Assembly: GCA_029448655.1 (NCBI GenBank)
Contig: JACCLO010000007.1
Span: 2,604,001 to 2,668,000 of the forward strand
DNA from: Wolfiporia cocos
Lineage: Eukaryota; Basidiomycota; Agaricomycetes; Polyporales; Phaeolaceae
Direction of reading: 5' to 3'
Length of the DNA: 64,000 nucleotides
Of the stretch, positions 55,201-64,000 are shown piece after piece; position 1 is the stretch's first letter; every line of letters starts with the position of its first letter. The notes under the pieces are model-generated. The model ran no database searches. It worked only from the letters and a program-made list of their open reading frames with translations, and had not been told where the DNA came from. The translations under genes and the position numbers were made by a program.

Positions 55201-55702
55201 CGCGGGCCGATTGCAACCGGGCTGCAATGGCCTAGCGCTCTGACGATAAGATTAGTAGTATTCCAATCGCGGGCCACGCGGGAGATTCCCATCATCGCTT
55301 ATCAGTTGGCAATTACACTTGGTGGATGATCACGTGGTTGTAACTTGATCGTGAATGGCTACCCATCTAGGTGGCTGAAGACTAAGTTACTGAGGATGTG
55401 TCTCGGGTCGCGGAGGACGGCCGAGGAGAACGCGGAGGGACGCAAGCCGCACCTACTCCGAGTCTAATGCGATTGATGAACCCCACCTGCTAGTAGCTAC
55501 GGTATATAACTAAGTGGACCAGACGACCGTGTAATCTACGAGGCACTGTAATGAAGTTCTTGCGGTACAGACAATCCGATATGATACAGTATGTACACGA
55601 CCGATAAATGATGCGTCATTCGAGAGCAGCGCGCACAGCCAAAAAAAATTGCGGCTGTTCATGGTTTTGGTGATTTGCAGGCGATACACTGTTGCGTGCT
55701 GG
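55201..55702. repeat. Direct duplication, copy A (3' end and flank of the RanBP2-type gene)
   Basis: Aligns with 58821-59252: shared blocks include GGAGGACGGCCGAGGAG, CACCTGCTAGTA, GTGTAATCTACGAGGCACTG and GATAAATGATGCGTCA. Copy A includes the last codons and downstream region of the gene that ends at 55659. Confidence 0.85.
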
Positions 55703-58669
55703 ACTTGTTCCGGACCATGCAGATAGAACATTCCCAATCAGATGTCGCAGATGGCGGCGCCAGACCAGCGGCAGCCCAGTTAAATCCGGAAACTGGCGGT
55801 GGCGGCGACGGAGCAGAGGGGGCGGGCGACGGAGCAGAGGGAGCAGACGACGGAGAGGAAGATGCAGGGGAGGGAGACGCCTGGGACGGACCGTTCGGCC
55901 GTGGAGCCTCGCAGACGACACACTTGACAGCCGAGTCGGGGCTCCGGAGCTGACAGAGTCCACAGATCCATTCAGGCTGTTTACCGAGAGAGACAGCAGA
56001 AGTCGACAGAGAAGACGCCACGCCCTTCACGAAGTCGTAGGCCGGGAGCGTATGAACCGGGACAGAAGAAGCGAGTTGCCACGCCTTCGTGAAGCGAGAG
56101 CCAGCACCGGGAGAGGGGGCCACACACACCGAGAATTTATACCTAGGAAGCGCCTCGAGCGGGACCAAAGCCGCACGTTCTCGAGCCTTTGAGTTCATAA
56201 CAGTCTCTTGTTCACGTTGGTGACCGGAAGTTGACGCGTAAGACGTGACTGCGTTGCGAGCGAGGGTGGCGGGAGCGTGCACCGGAGTTAAGGGATGCTC
56301 CTGGCAGACCAGGTGGGCCTTTGCGGGAGCGTGCGCGTTTGCGGGATGCTCCTCGGCGCTGATGGGGACCATAGAGGCGGAGGGGGCGAGAGCGTGCGCT
56401 AGTGGGGGATACTCTTGAGAGGGGATCGATTCCGCAAGTTGGGGGACGGGAGCGTGCGCCATCGTTGAATCATGCTCCTGGCGTGAATCGGTCTCCTCCT
56501 CGCTGTCTTGGTCAATGGTAAAGCTGGTCCGCAATTTGCTGGGCTCGCGGGGCGCGTAAGAGTTGCGCGTGAACGATCGGTCAACGTGAGAACTTGAAGA
56601 ACTGTTGATGACAGGGGAAGGCGCAAGGGGGGTGACGGCTGGGCGCGGGACGGGGGCGGGTGTAGGTGTAGATACTGGTGGTGAGGCGGGCGTGCTTGGC
56701 CGTGGCGGGGGCTCTACAACTTCCATGGGCTTCGTAACCGGTGTGGACGGTGCGTCGTCCATATCGACGTCGGCGACTTCTGGTGACGGCGAACTATCCG
56801 AGTGTCCGTTTGGCGTTGAGGCGATTCTCCTCTTCTTCGGCTGAGAACCTTCGTCGTCGGCATCCTCTCCATCGTCACTGTCATCCAAACGACGCCGTGT
56901 CGACCGCCTTGACTTCTGACCAGAATTCGTGGCTGGGTTCAGGAACTTCGTGTTTGGATCGGGACGAGACCGTTTTGCTCCCTGCGAATATGTGAGCTCG
57001 TACGCACGATACAGTATTGATAACTTACCTTCGGGACGGTCGCTTCGATGATCCTCTGCTCCGTAAGTCTTGGCTGTGACTGTTTCGCCCCTACTTCGAG
57101 ATCCTTCATCTGCGGCCAAGTCCTTTTGAGCGGAGGGAGCGAATCGTTATCGTCGACGTCGTGTGTCCGAGCTCCTTCCCAGTCGTATGGATTGTTGACA
57201 TCAGGCTCCTCGACTGGTTTCGTTACTTCGTTGACAATCTCAATGAAGGCCATGGTCGAATACAGAGGCATTTCAGGGCTTGGTGGGGGGTTAGAAGGCG
57301 AACGCTCCGGAGGACTCGATACCTCATGTACGGAGACAATCGGCGAACCATCAGGGAGGGGTTGCGAGGGGTCCGGAAGCGATGTAGGTGCAGCGCCGTT
57401 GTGAGTAGCAACAGCAGAGGTATCAGGTGCGGAGTCGTTCTGAGTAGCGACGGCAGAGGCGGCAGGGAAACAGTCTTTATGTATAGTGGCGGCGTCCGGC
57501 ATCAAGGCTTTTGTATTCGCCGTGGCGTTCTTGAACCATTCTATTTCGGCCAAAGCGGCGGCGCGCAGAGCCAAAAATTCGGGAGTTTCCACCCTGGGTG
57601 GGATGGATCTGGCTGCCTTTCGAGCTGCCCTGATAGCTTCATAATCAGCGAGTCTCTCCTGCCGAATCCACTCCGGGTCAGGCTCTTTGAAAGAAGGGTC
57701 AGCAAAGGCCACAGCTGAGAATGCAGTACATACGGTCTTGCACCTCTCTCATCATACCCTTGAACTCCATAATGTCCACAGCACCGTCGCCGCGATTACC
57801 CAAGTACGCTTCCGTGTACGCAGTCATTCTCCCTATTGCCCTCAGCTGGTGGGAAAGCGTGATCGCTGGATAGCGCCACTGAAGCCAGTATTCGAATTCA
57901 TCTTGAGGATAATCCGCAAAAGGAGGAAGAAACTCCGGAGCCGGTGGAAGAAGTTCGTAAGGAGGGATTTGCAGCTCTGCCGGTACGAGACGAGGCCGGA
58001 TAGCGAGGAAGTTATAGAAAGGGTGGGCAGGGCAGTAGCGCAGTGCAGGTTGTTCCACAAGTTCGAATTCCGGCTGAGGGACGTCTTCCATGATAGGCTC
58101 GAGCGCGGTGTCGGTGGGCTGTTCCGGGGCGAGTGCAGGCTGTTCAAAGACGTTCTCGTATTCTCCAGGGACGGCAACAGTAGGTAATTCCAGGCTAGTG
58201 CCAGCGAGCTGGGACGACGCATGTCAGTATGAGACATAACTTTGCGGACGTGCAGGATGTGGCCGAGGGTGAAAACGTGCGCGATTTGTGTTGAGATTTG
58301 AATGCGACGCGTTTTGCCTTCGAACGACGCAAACGAGCCGAAGGCGATGCAAAAAAAAAGCTGAAAACACGTAGGGAAAACGCTCACCTGGTGACCACGC
58401 TCAACCAGTCTCCAAGCGGCTTCCACATATCCTGCATCCGGCCTATAATCCTTGTTCGTAATAATCTCCTTTCCCCACGAGAAAAAGTCAGATAAACGTT
58501 TGAAGAGACGCGTCGAAAAAGCAGGGAGTTCCTGCTACTTCGAGTTAGCCACATTCCGAAATCAAAACGCGTCGCTCACTTCGTAATCGGGGCGTTTGTC
58601 CGGGCGAAATTGGGGTAGGACATTGTATCTGTGTGACCCACGCGTATCCAACCGCGTTGGTCCGCTCAT
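55659..58669 (-). CDS. RanBP2-type zinc-finger protein, 897 aa, possible nucleoporin
   Basis: Hand-placed exons 58669-58580, 58531-58388, 58208-57758, 57714-57029, 56981-55659 sum to 898 codons with the stop; phases agree and donors/acceptors are canonical. The ATG at 58669 starts MSGPTRLDTRG; soon after comes FSTRLFKRLSDFFSWGKEI, an amphipathic-looking helix. The middle is proline/serine-rich and disordered, with a KKRR cluster (possible nuclear signal) and short LPRYKFSV and LPAYDFV segments. Two zinc fingers of the W-x-C-x2-C-x10-C-x2-C type end the protein (EWICGLCQLR...CVVC and DWECSICMVR...CIAC). An N-terminal amphipathic helix plus RanBP2 fingers recalls basket nucleoporins (Nup1/Nup60/Nup153), but that is inference. 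The 3' end is part of a direct duplication. Confidence 0.8.
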
Positions 58670-58820
58670 TGCGAGATGCGGCGCGAGGCGATCTTGCGAA
58701 GGAAATGGATCTGCGTCGTATGATTGATGATTGTGATTGTGAATCATTGATCGGCGCCAACTCAGAGGATGCCAACGAATAGGCGCGCTCAGTTTTTCCG
58801 ACTATAAGAATATATATATA

Positions 58821-59252
58821 CGCGGGCCGTTGCAATGGGTTAGCGCTGATTATAATGTGATGACGATAAGTTTAATGGTATATCAATCGCGGGTTCCGAT
58901 TGGTGGACGATCACGTCCTTGCAACGCGATGGTGAATGAATGACTACCCAGGAAACCGAAACCTTCGCCTGGGTGGCTGGAATCGTTGTGGAGGACGGCC
59001 GAGGAGGGACGCAAGCCGCGCCTACTCCGGTCTAATGTGATTGATGAACGCCACCTGCTAGTATCCATGGTATATATAACCAAATATACAGGATGACGGT
59101 GTAATCTACGAGGCACTGTAATGAGTTCTTGACAATCCGATATGATATAGTATGTACACGACTGATAAATGATGCGTCAATCGAGAGCAGCGCGCACAGC
59201 CAAAGACATTACCGGTTTGGTGATTCGCAGGTGATACACTGTTGTGCGCTGG
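58821..59252. repeat. Direct duplication, copy B (truncated 3' end of a second RanBP2-type gene)
   Basis: Homologous to 55201-55702. On the minus strand its right edge still encodes AQQCITCESPN and a stop, matching the last finger (QQCIACKSPKP) of the intact gene; upstream of this, beyond about 59260, the similarity ends. So copy B is the tail of a deleted tandem duplicate. It lies about 280 bp downstream of the 763-aa gene. Confidence 0.8.
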
Positions 59253-59529
59253 TGTCAGGTGTGATTAAATTCAGAGCCCTATGTTCGGTAGCAGGAACTC
59301 AATGGGTATACACCCCCCATGGAGGTCTTAGACGCAGAACGGCCACTGACGAACCTGGGATCGTTGCCTTTTGTGGGCAACATGGAGGAGTACAACATTC
59401 AGATTCGTGTTGCACAAGCTATCATACATTTCCCGGTGACCCTTTGTACTTACATCCGTCACTGCGTGCTATGATCTACATATTTCGACAGAAGATTCGT
59501 ATTACATGCAATTGGAGGTTGTGTTTTGT

Positions 59530-61927
59530 CTAAGATCGTCGGTGCCGTGACAGGGAGCCCGGCGCACATAATGGAACAATGGGCAGCCTACCATATTCGT
59601 GATGGAACGAACGGCAGTAAAAGAGGATGATGTCACGTTCCAACATCTGGAAGTGCTTCTCCTCGATGCCTGCCTCAGAGGGCAGAGACAAACTGCTGCC
59701 CAAGGGCCAGTCTTGGAGTATGCGACCCCATTGCAATACCCCTGGACGTCTCACCTGCCAATCTGCGTGTCCGAGGACATCTGGTTCGCGCCCAGATTCC
59801 CACATCGGCCTCAGGCTCCCGAATCCTTGCCAAATCAGCGTGACCTCCATCTGCCTGTTACTCGCAGTGGCATCGTCAACATATTTGCCCGGGACCAGCC
59901 GGCGGTCCGCCGTGATCAATTCCCATCGAAAGTTTATAACCGATAGCTCCCAAGTGATCTCGGCCCAAAGCTGTTCATCACGATCGGCCTCATCGCGACT
60001 GATAACACGTCCGCCCCACGTTGAGTGGTCGAGAGTGGGGTTATAAGGGGTGAAACCTCCGTGCACCCCGAACGTGACATTAATGTCTATGCGATCCGCT
60101 AAACGTTGTCGAGAGCGCCGGTCGGCTTTTTTCGTGTTTTGGTCGCGGTGTTCAGCAAGGGGTGGGAGGGGGAGGGCTTGGATCTCGGCGGAGGTAGACT
60201 TAGGATGCACGTCACCTAGTCGGTCGAGAGGAACCCGCCAGTATTTCCCATCCAGCGCGATGCGCCACTGCGGGGTCGTCATCAATGTTTTGCCGTGGAG
60301 CGGCGGATTGATCGCCCTGATCAGGCACCATTGGCGAATGCGAAGCCAATTATGCACCTTAGACCCCATAACGGGAGAGCTTGAGTAGAAGAGGTGGACA
60401 GGAGGCAAGACATATAGGAGCGGTTTCATGGGATGCGTGATGTGCAATTGTGGTTCAGCCATCAATGCAGCTGCCCATCCCAGGCTCTCAGCCGTCATCC
60501 ACGGAGGTCTCACGTTCTGGGACAAGGCCTGGGTCGCGGATGATGTCACTGGCTCTTTCGACTTCGATGTCTTTGGTCGTTTGCTGGGGCGTTCTATTTG
60601 TGGAATGTGCTCAACAAAAAGGAATGGCTAGCTTCAATGGCAACGTCATACCTCCCTCGCCATTGCTGGTAACTGTTTGAACAGTATCTGACGTTTGGTT
60701 GTCCTCGTCGATGACAGCCGTTTGTATAACGCGTAACGTCGGCTGACTGCTGAGGGAGTATCGTCGCAAATGGTGTAATAAACTCTCTGACGCAATATCC
60801 AACAAATCCGTCCGCCGCCATGCAGGTGCTTGAATTAGCTTCTCTCCGTGTTTCATCTCATCTCGTAGGTCAAAACATGTTGATGCCATGAGAATATCGG
60901 TGACACGCCCAACCCACATTGCATCTGTCAGGGTGAAAAGTGGTCGCACATACCAGACCGGGACTCCAATGCGATACATGGTCTCGACAATCACAGGACG
61001 CGCAGAGAAGACGCCACGAAGTGGTAAGACTCTAAGAGCTGTGAACCCGCTAATGCTGAGACGCGGCAATATCACGTCGGTATACGTACACCAGCCTTGG
61101 ACCTCAAGAATAAGACGCTGAACTTCACGGAACCACAGAGCACAATCGAATGTGGTCATGGGTACCGAGCTGAGTTTGTGCAGCACGCGCTTCAACGTTG
61201 CGCATAGCCGATGTGCGTAAGTGGATCGTTTAACCTTCCAAACCTTCGTCTCATACGGATCCTTTTCTTGGGTCGGGTAGTGTTTCGAGATCACTACTTC
61301 GACGACTGCACACGCCTCCATCACGGCGCCCTGCAAGCGCTGCACCACCGAGGTACGCAAGGTTCCCACATCTGCACTCGGGACAGATGCAGAAACCTGT
61401 AGGGATCAGATAAACGGATTGTCTAAGTACTGATTGCGAAATACCTGAACATCGGTGTGTGTAAACGGGAACCATGCGGCTTGTGGGTCTTCGTATTGCC
61501 ACAGCTCGTGAGCTTCATCGACAAGAGGAGTCTCCAGTTTTGCGAGAATAGCAGGATTGCAAGGGGTTGCTAGAAGATGCGGTTCGATCTGGTCATAAGT
61601 CTGAGGCCATTTCGTTAGTTCAAATGGCCCGAGCATGCCATCTGCAAAGTAACCGAATTCCCGCGTTGGATCATGTATTGGAAGCTGAGGCACGAAGTTC
61701 ATGTTTGGGGATGACACGTAATAATCATTGCCATCCTGGATAGCGCCTGGGTATCGAGTTAACACGCGACAATCCGTGTATCGAACTGGCCGGCTGAGAA
61801 CTGGTTGGACGGCCTCCAAAATTTCGCGGTGATTAGTGAAGATCCTCGCAGGTGGCAGTGGAGGAGGGGTCGCGGTCGGCTGCGGTGGTCGCTCGCATGA
61901 ATTTGCCTCCATATCGCTATATTTCAT
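59530..61927 (-). CDS. Protein of unknown function, 763 aa, of a family expanded in Agaricomycetes
   Basis: Exons 61927-61445, 61396-60652, 60593-59530; introns of 48 and 58 nt with canonical ends; the sum is 764 codons including the stop. The N-terminal third holds a proline-rich stretch and a conserved-looking block (YFADGMLGPFELTKWPQ). The middle has YETKVWKVKRSTYAHRL, WFREVQRLILEVQGW and GVFSARPVIVETMYRIGVPVWYVRP. The C-terminal part has WRIALDGKYWRVPLDRLG and WAEITWELSVINFRWEL. I recognise these blocks from many mushroom hypothetical proteins but know no function. A basic KRPKTSKSK segment at the second splice junction may be a nuclear signal. No transmembrane segment is obvious. The start ATG (second Met six codons on) is 78 bp from the inverted repeat 62006-62730. 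Confidence 0.78.
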
Positions 61928-62005
61928 GTCTATTCAGCTCTGCAGCAAAGGCGCGAGCAAGTTATGCGACCGCGCATGAAATGACCGCAGCCAGTTCGCG
62001 TCTTC

Positions 62006-62730
62006 GACCTACAACCGCTCGAGGAGCAGTCATCGGTCAAAGAGTGACCGCTCTAGGAGCAGCCAGTTCGCGTCTTCGACCTACAACCGCTCGAGGAGCA
62101 GTTATCGGTCGAAGAGTGACCGCTCTAGGAGCAGACAATCGGGTTGGAGGGCGACGACCGCTCTAGGAGCAGTCGACAGGGTGCCGCGACTTAGAACCAC
62201 GGGTGGCCGCCCCGTTTTGAGGCCGCTCTAAGAGCAGCGACGCGGTCGGCATAAGACAGGGGGATTGCGCGCTTACCTGTCGTTGTCGGGCTTGAGTACT
62301 GGAGAATGGTGGAGCTAGACTATTATAGGACGCGCGGAGGGTGCGACGAGATACGATAGGAGATCGTTATCTCGTCGCGTGTGACTACAAACTACGGTGT
62401 CGATCGTGCAATAGAATTTTGAGTGTGAGAACGTCATCAGCGCGCTACGTATTAAGAGTTAAGCGCGCAATCCCCCTGTCTTATGCCGACCGGTCGCTGC
62501 TCTTAGAGCGGCCTCAAAACGGGGGGCGGCCACCCGTGGTTCTAAGTCGCGGCGCCCTGTCGACTGCTCCTAGAGCGGTCGTCGCCCTCCAACCCGATTG
62601 TCTGCTCCTAGAGCGGTCACTCTTCGACCAATAACTGCTCCTCGAGCGGTTGTAGGTCGAAGACGCGAACTGGCTGCTCCTAGAGCGGTCACTCTTCGAC
62701 CGATGACTGCTCCTCGAGCGGTTGTAGGTC
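62006..62730. repeat. Long inverted repeat built from CCGCTCTAGGAGCAG motifs
   Basis: Arms 62006-62275 and 62460-62730 (about 270 bp each) are near-perfect reverse complements around a 184-bp spacer. Each arm carries six copies of the motif (variants CCGCTCGAGGAGCAG and CCGCTCTAAGAGCAG), spaced irregularly, partly as a tandem duplication of about 73 bp that includes CAGTTCGCGTCTTCGACC. No open frame of substance lies in the spacer. It could be a foldback transposon or a recombination/regulatory structure; a target duplication was not found. Confidence 0.85.
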
Positions 62731-63578
62731 TACGTGAAGCGGATGGAGAGCGATTTGGGACTGACGAGCGGTGGGACGACGTGCAGCGGAAACGGAAACT
62801 CGCCCGTCTATCCAAAACGAGCGTGGGTTTTAGTCGTAGAAGACAGTCTCCTCAACGCAAATTTGTGAGTAGGTGAACTCGACGGAGGGTAATTGATCGC
62901 ACAGTGTAGCTCAGACTGTTGTATGCAGCAAAGGAGTGGGCGTTCAACAATGCTGAACGGTTCACAATGAGGCGTTCAGTTTTAAGTACGTACTCGACAC
63001 GATCGGACAGGTGATTAATGAAGTCAAGTCCCGCACGTCAAAAGCGGTTCTAATGTTGATGAAAATCTTATTCATAGGGGAATCCGCGTTTGCCACAAGC
63101 TGCTCCACCGGCTTGCCATTTGGGGGAACATGGATGTCCAGGACAGGAGATTGATGAGCGTCAGTGCGTGCGCCGTATTTGCATTATGCAGCGTTCTGCC
63201 AACTTTCCAATATGTCAATGCGCATCCGGGACCGGAATTTGTATACTAGTCGCATACACATCGTGTCCATTGGTAATAGAGGAAAGTGAGAACGAGCACA
63301 ATGTTGAGATGCCCATCCATGTGCAAAGGCTGGCAGTACAATGCATGGGCGAAAGAAAGCGAGCATCCATCCATGGCTCCATGTTGAGCTGCCACTCCAG
63401 ATACGAGCGCAGACGGCCCATTGACCGCTACAGCGAGCAACCATGCCTTAGCATAGATATCGGTCCGTACGTGCGACCTGCGGAGTCAAGGGTAATCTGT
63501 TTGGTTGAGCTCACGTGCCATCAGAAATTAGCAAAAAACCTGGCACCGAAGGTTAACGCACCTTACCAGCCTGGCAAC
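62731..63578. other. Unassigned stretch left of the terminal open frame
   Basis: A plus-strand frame is open from 63078 into the partial gene below, without a clear start. The minus strand has shorter frames at 63444-63184 with a piece LRSYLEWQLNMEPWM that resembles mushroom hypothetical proteins. I cannot decide which strand is coding. Confidence 0.35.
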
Positions 63579-64000
63579 ATGGGAGGCAATACTTGGAGGG
63601 CCAGCGAGCTCTTGTTTCTTAAAGCGCAATGGACCTCAAACGCGGTACGCGAGATATATCGCAAGACAGCTTCTCTCAAGTCCTGCTCAAACTTCATTTA
63701 CGATAAATTTCTGGAGGAATTCGGCAAGGAGCCCTACGAGGAAGAGACCGATGCTGAGTTCCAGGCTCGACTAGCCCTGGCGAAATCTGCTGCGACTCGG
63801 GAAATGCAAACCAAATGGCCTGCAGAAACGCGGGAAATGTGTGAAATGCGACTCAAGAAATTGTCTGATGTGCGTCCACGTATTTTGTTCTTTAGACTCG
63901 CGCCTCATTGCACCGTAAGCGCATCTATGGGTTCGTGCGTCACCGTAGCCCTAACAAGGGCAAAGGAAAAGGCAGAAAAATCACCGAAGGAATGGCGCTG
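63579..64000 (+). CDS. Partial open frame at the right edge, function unknown
   Basis: From ATG 63579 the frame is open to the end of the window (and open upstream to 63078). It starts MGGNTWRASELLFLKAQW and continues with charged helical sequence (FIYDKFLEEFGKEPYEEE, MQTKWPAETREM). After about 63870 a shift into another frame through a possible very short intron (GTGCGT...TTTAG, 26 nt) would give HRKRIYGFVRHRSPNKGKGK, which looks more protein-like than the continued frame. I recognise only a general resemblance to transposon-linked mushroom proteins. Confidence 0.4.
   Translation, partial: MGGNTWRASELLFLKAQWTSNAVREIYRKTASLKSCSNFIYDKFLEEFGKEPYEEETDAEFQARLALAKSAATREMQTKWPAETREMCEMRLKKLSDVRPRILFFRLAPHCTVSASMGSCVTVALTRAKEKAEKSPKEWR

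Noticed and set aside
55692..56192. Plus-strand frames opposite the RanBP2-type gene
   Set aside because: These are arginine/glycine-rich shadows of a serine/proline-rich coding exon; the minus-strand gene has splice sites, phases and zinc fingers.

Overview
The window looks like nuclear DNA of a mushroom-forming basidiomycete (Agaricomycete). The reasons are spliced genes with about 50-nt GT-AG introns and the mix of mobile families: KDZ, Plavaka, tyrosine-recombinase retroelements, Tc1, hAT-like foldback elements and many small Ty3/Gypsy LTR families. About three quarters of it is transposable element in nested layers. Only two multi-exon genes appear intact, both at 55-62 kb, and a third open frame runs off the right edge.

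Layout. (1) 1-9914: 3' nine-tenths of a Ty3/Gypsy chromovirus (copy 1) with an extra upstream ORF, gag, and a pol ending in chromodomain plus dUTPase; a 1.9-kb non-coding LTR element sits antisense in its 3' LTR. (2) 9915-12781: C-terminal part of a Plavaka-like transposase gene, interrupted by copy 1 and by a solo LTR. (3) 12.8-18 kb: decayed DNA with a 30-bp minisatellite, a FAD-monooxygenase pseudogene, an LTR and a dead Tc1 element. (4) about 17.9-25.8 kb: a degraded minus-strand retroelement (gag-like, RT, RNase H, tyrosine recombinase) cut by five solo LTRs and a foldback element. (5) 25965-42069: chromovirus copy 2, complete, with a 6.1-kb non-coding LTR element (26183-32272) inside its 5' LTR. 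(6) 42-48.6 kb: solo LTRs (one of Copia type), a second foldback copy and a 1-kb hAT-like element. (7) 49.3-54.1 kb: a THO2 gene fragment and a KDZ transposase gene with only two visible lesions. (8) 55.7-62 kb: two intact spliced minus-strand genes, an 897-aa RanBP2-type zinc-finger protein and a 763-aa protein of unknown function, with a 270-bp-arm inverted repeat just upstream of the second.

How the parts work together. The two chromovirus copies differ by only a few residues in pol, copy 2 has LTRs that look identical, and 5-bp target duplications can be read for copy 2 and for both nested elements. In three LTR families (chromovirus, 6.1-kb element, 1.9-kb element) the 12 nt that begin one base after the 5' LTR are the exact reverse complement of a 12-mer lying 33-34 bp downstream of the LTR TATA box, while the 12-mers themselves differ. 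This is the signature of Tf1-type self-primed reverse transcription. The 6.1-kb element also shares leader blocks with the chromovirus, so the chromovirus is the likely source of its proteins.

All family names come from reading translations and motifs by eye; no database search was possible. Intron positions were placed by hand from GT-AG signals, reading phase and family resemblance.
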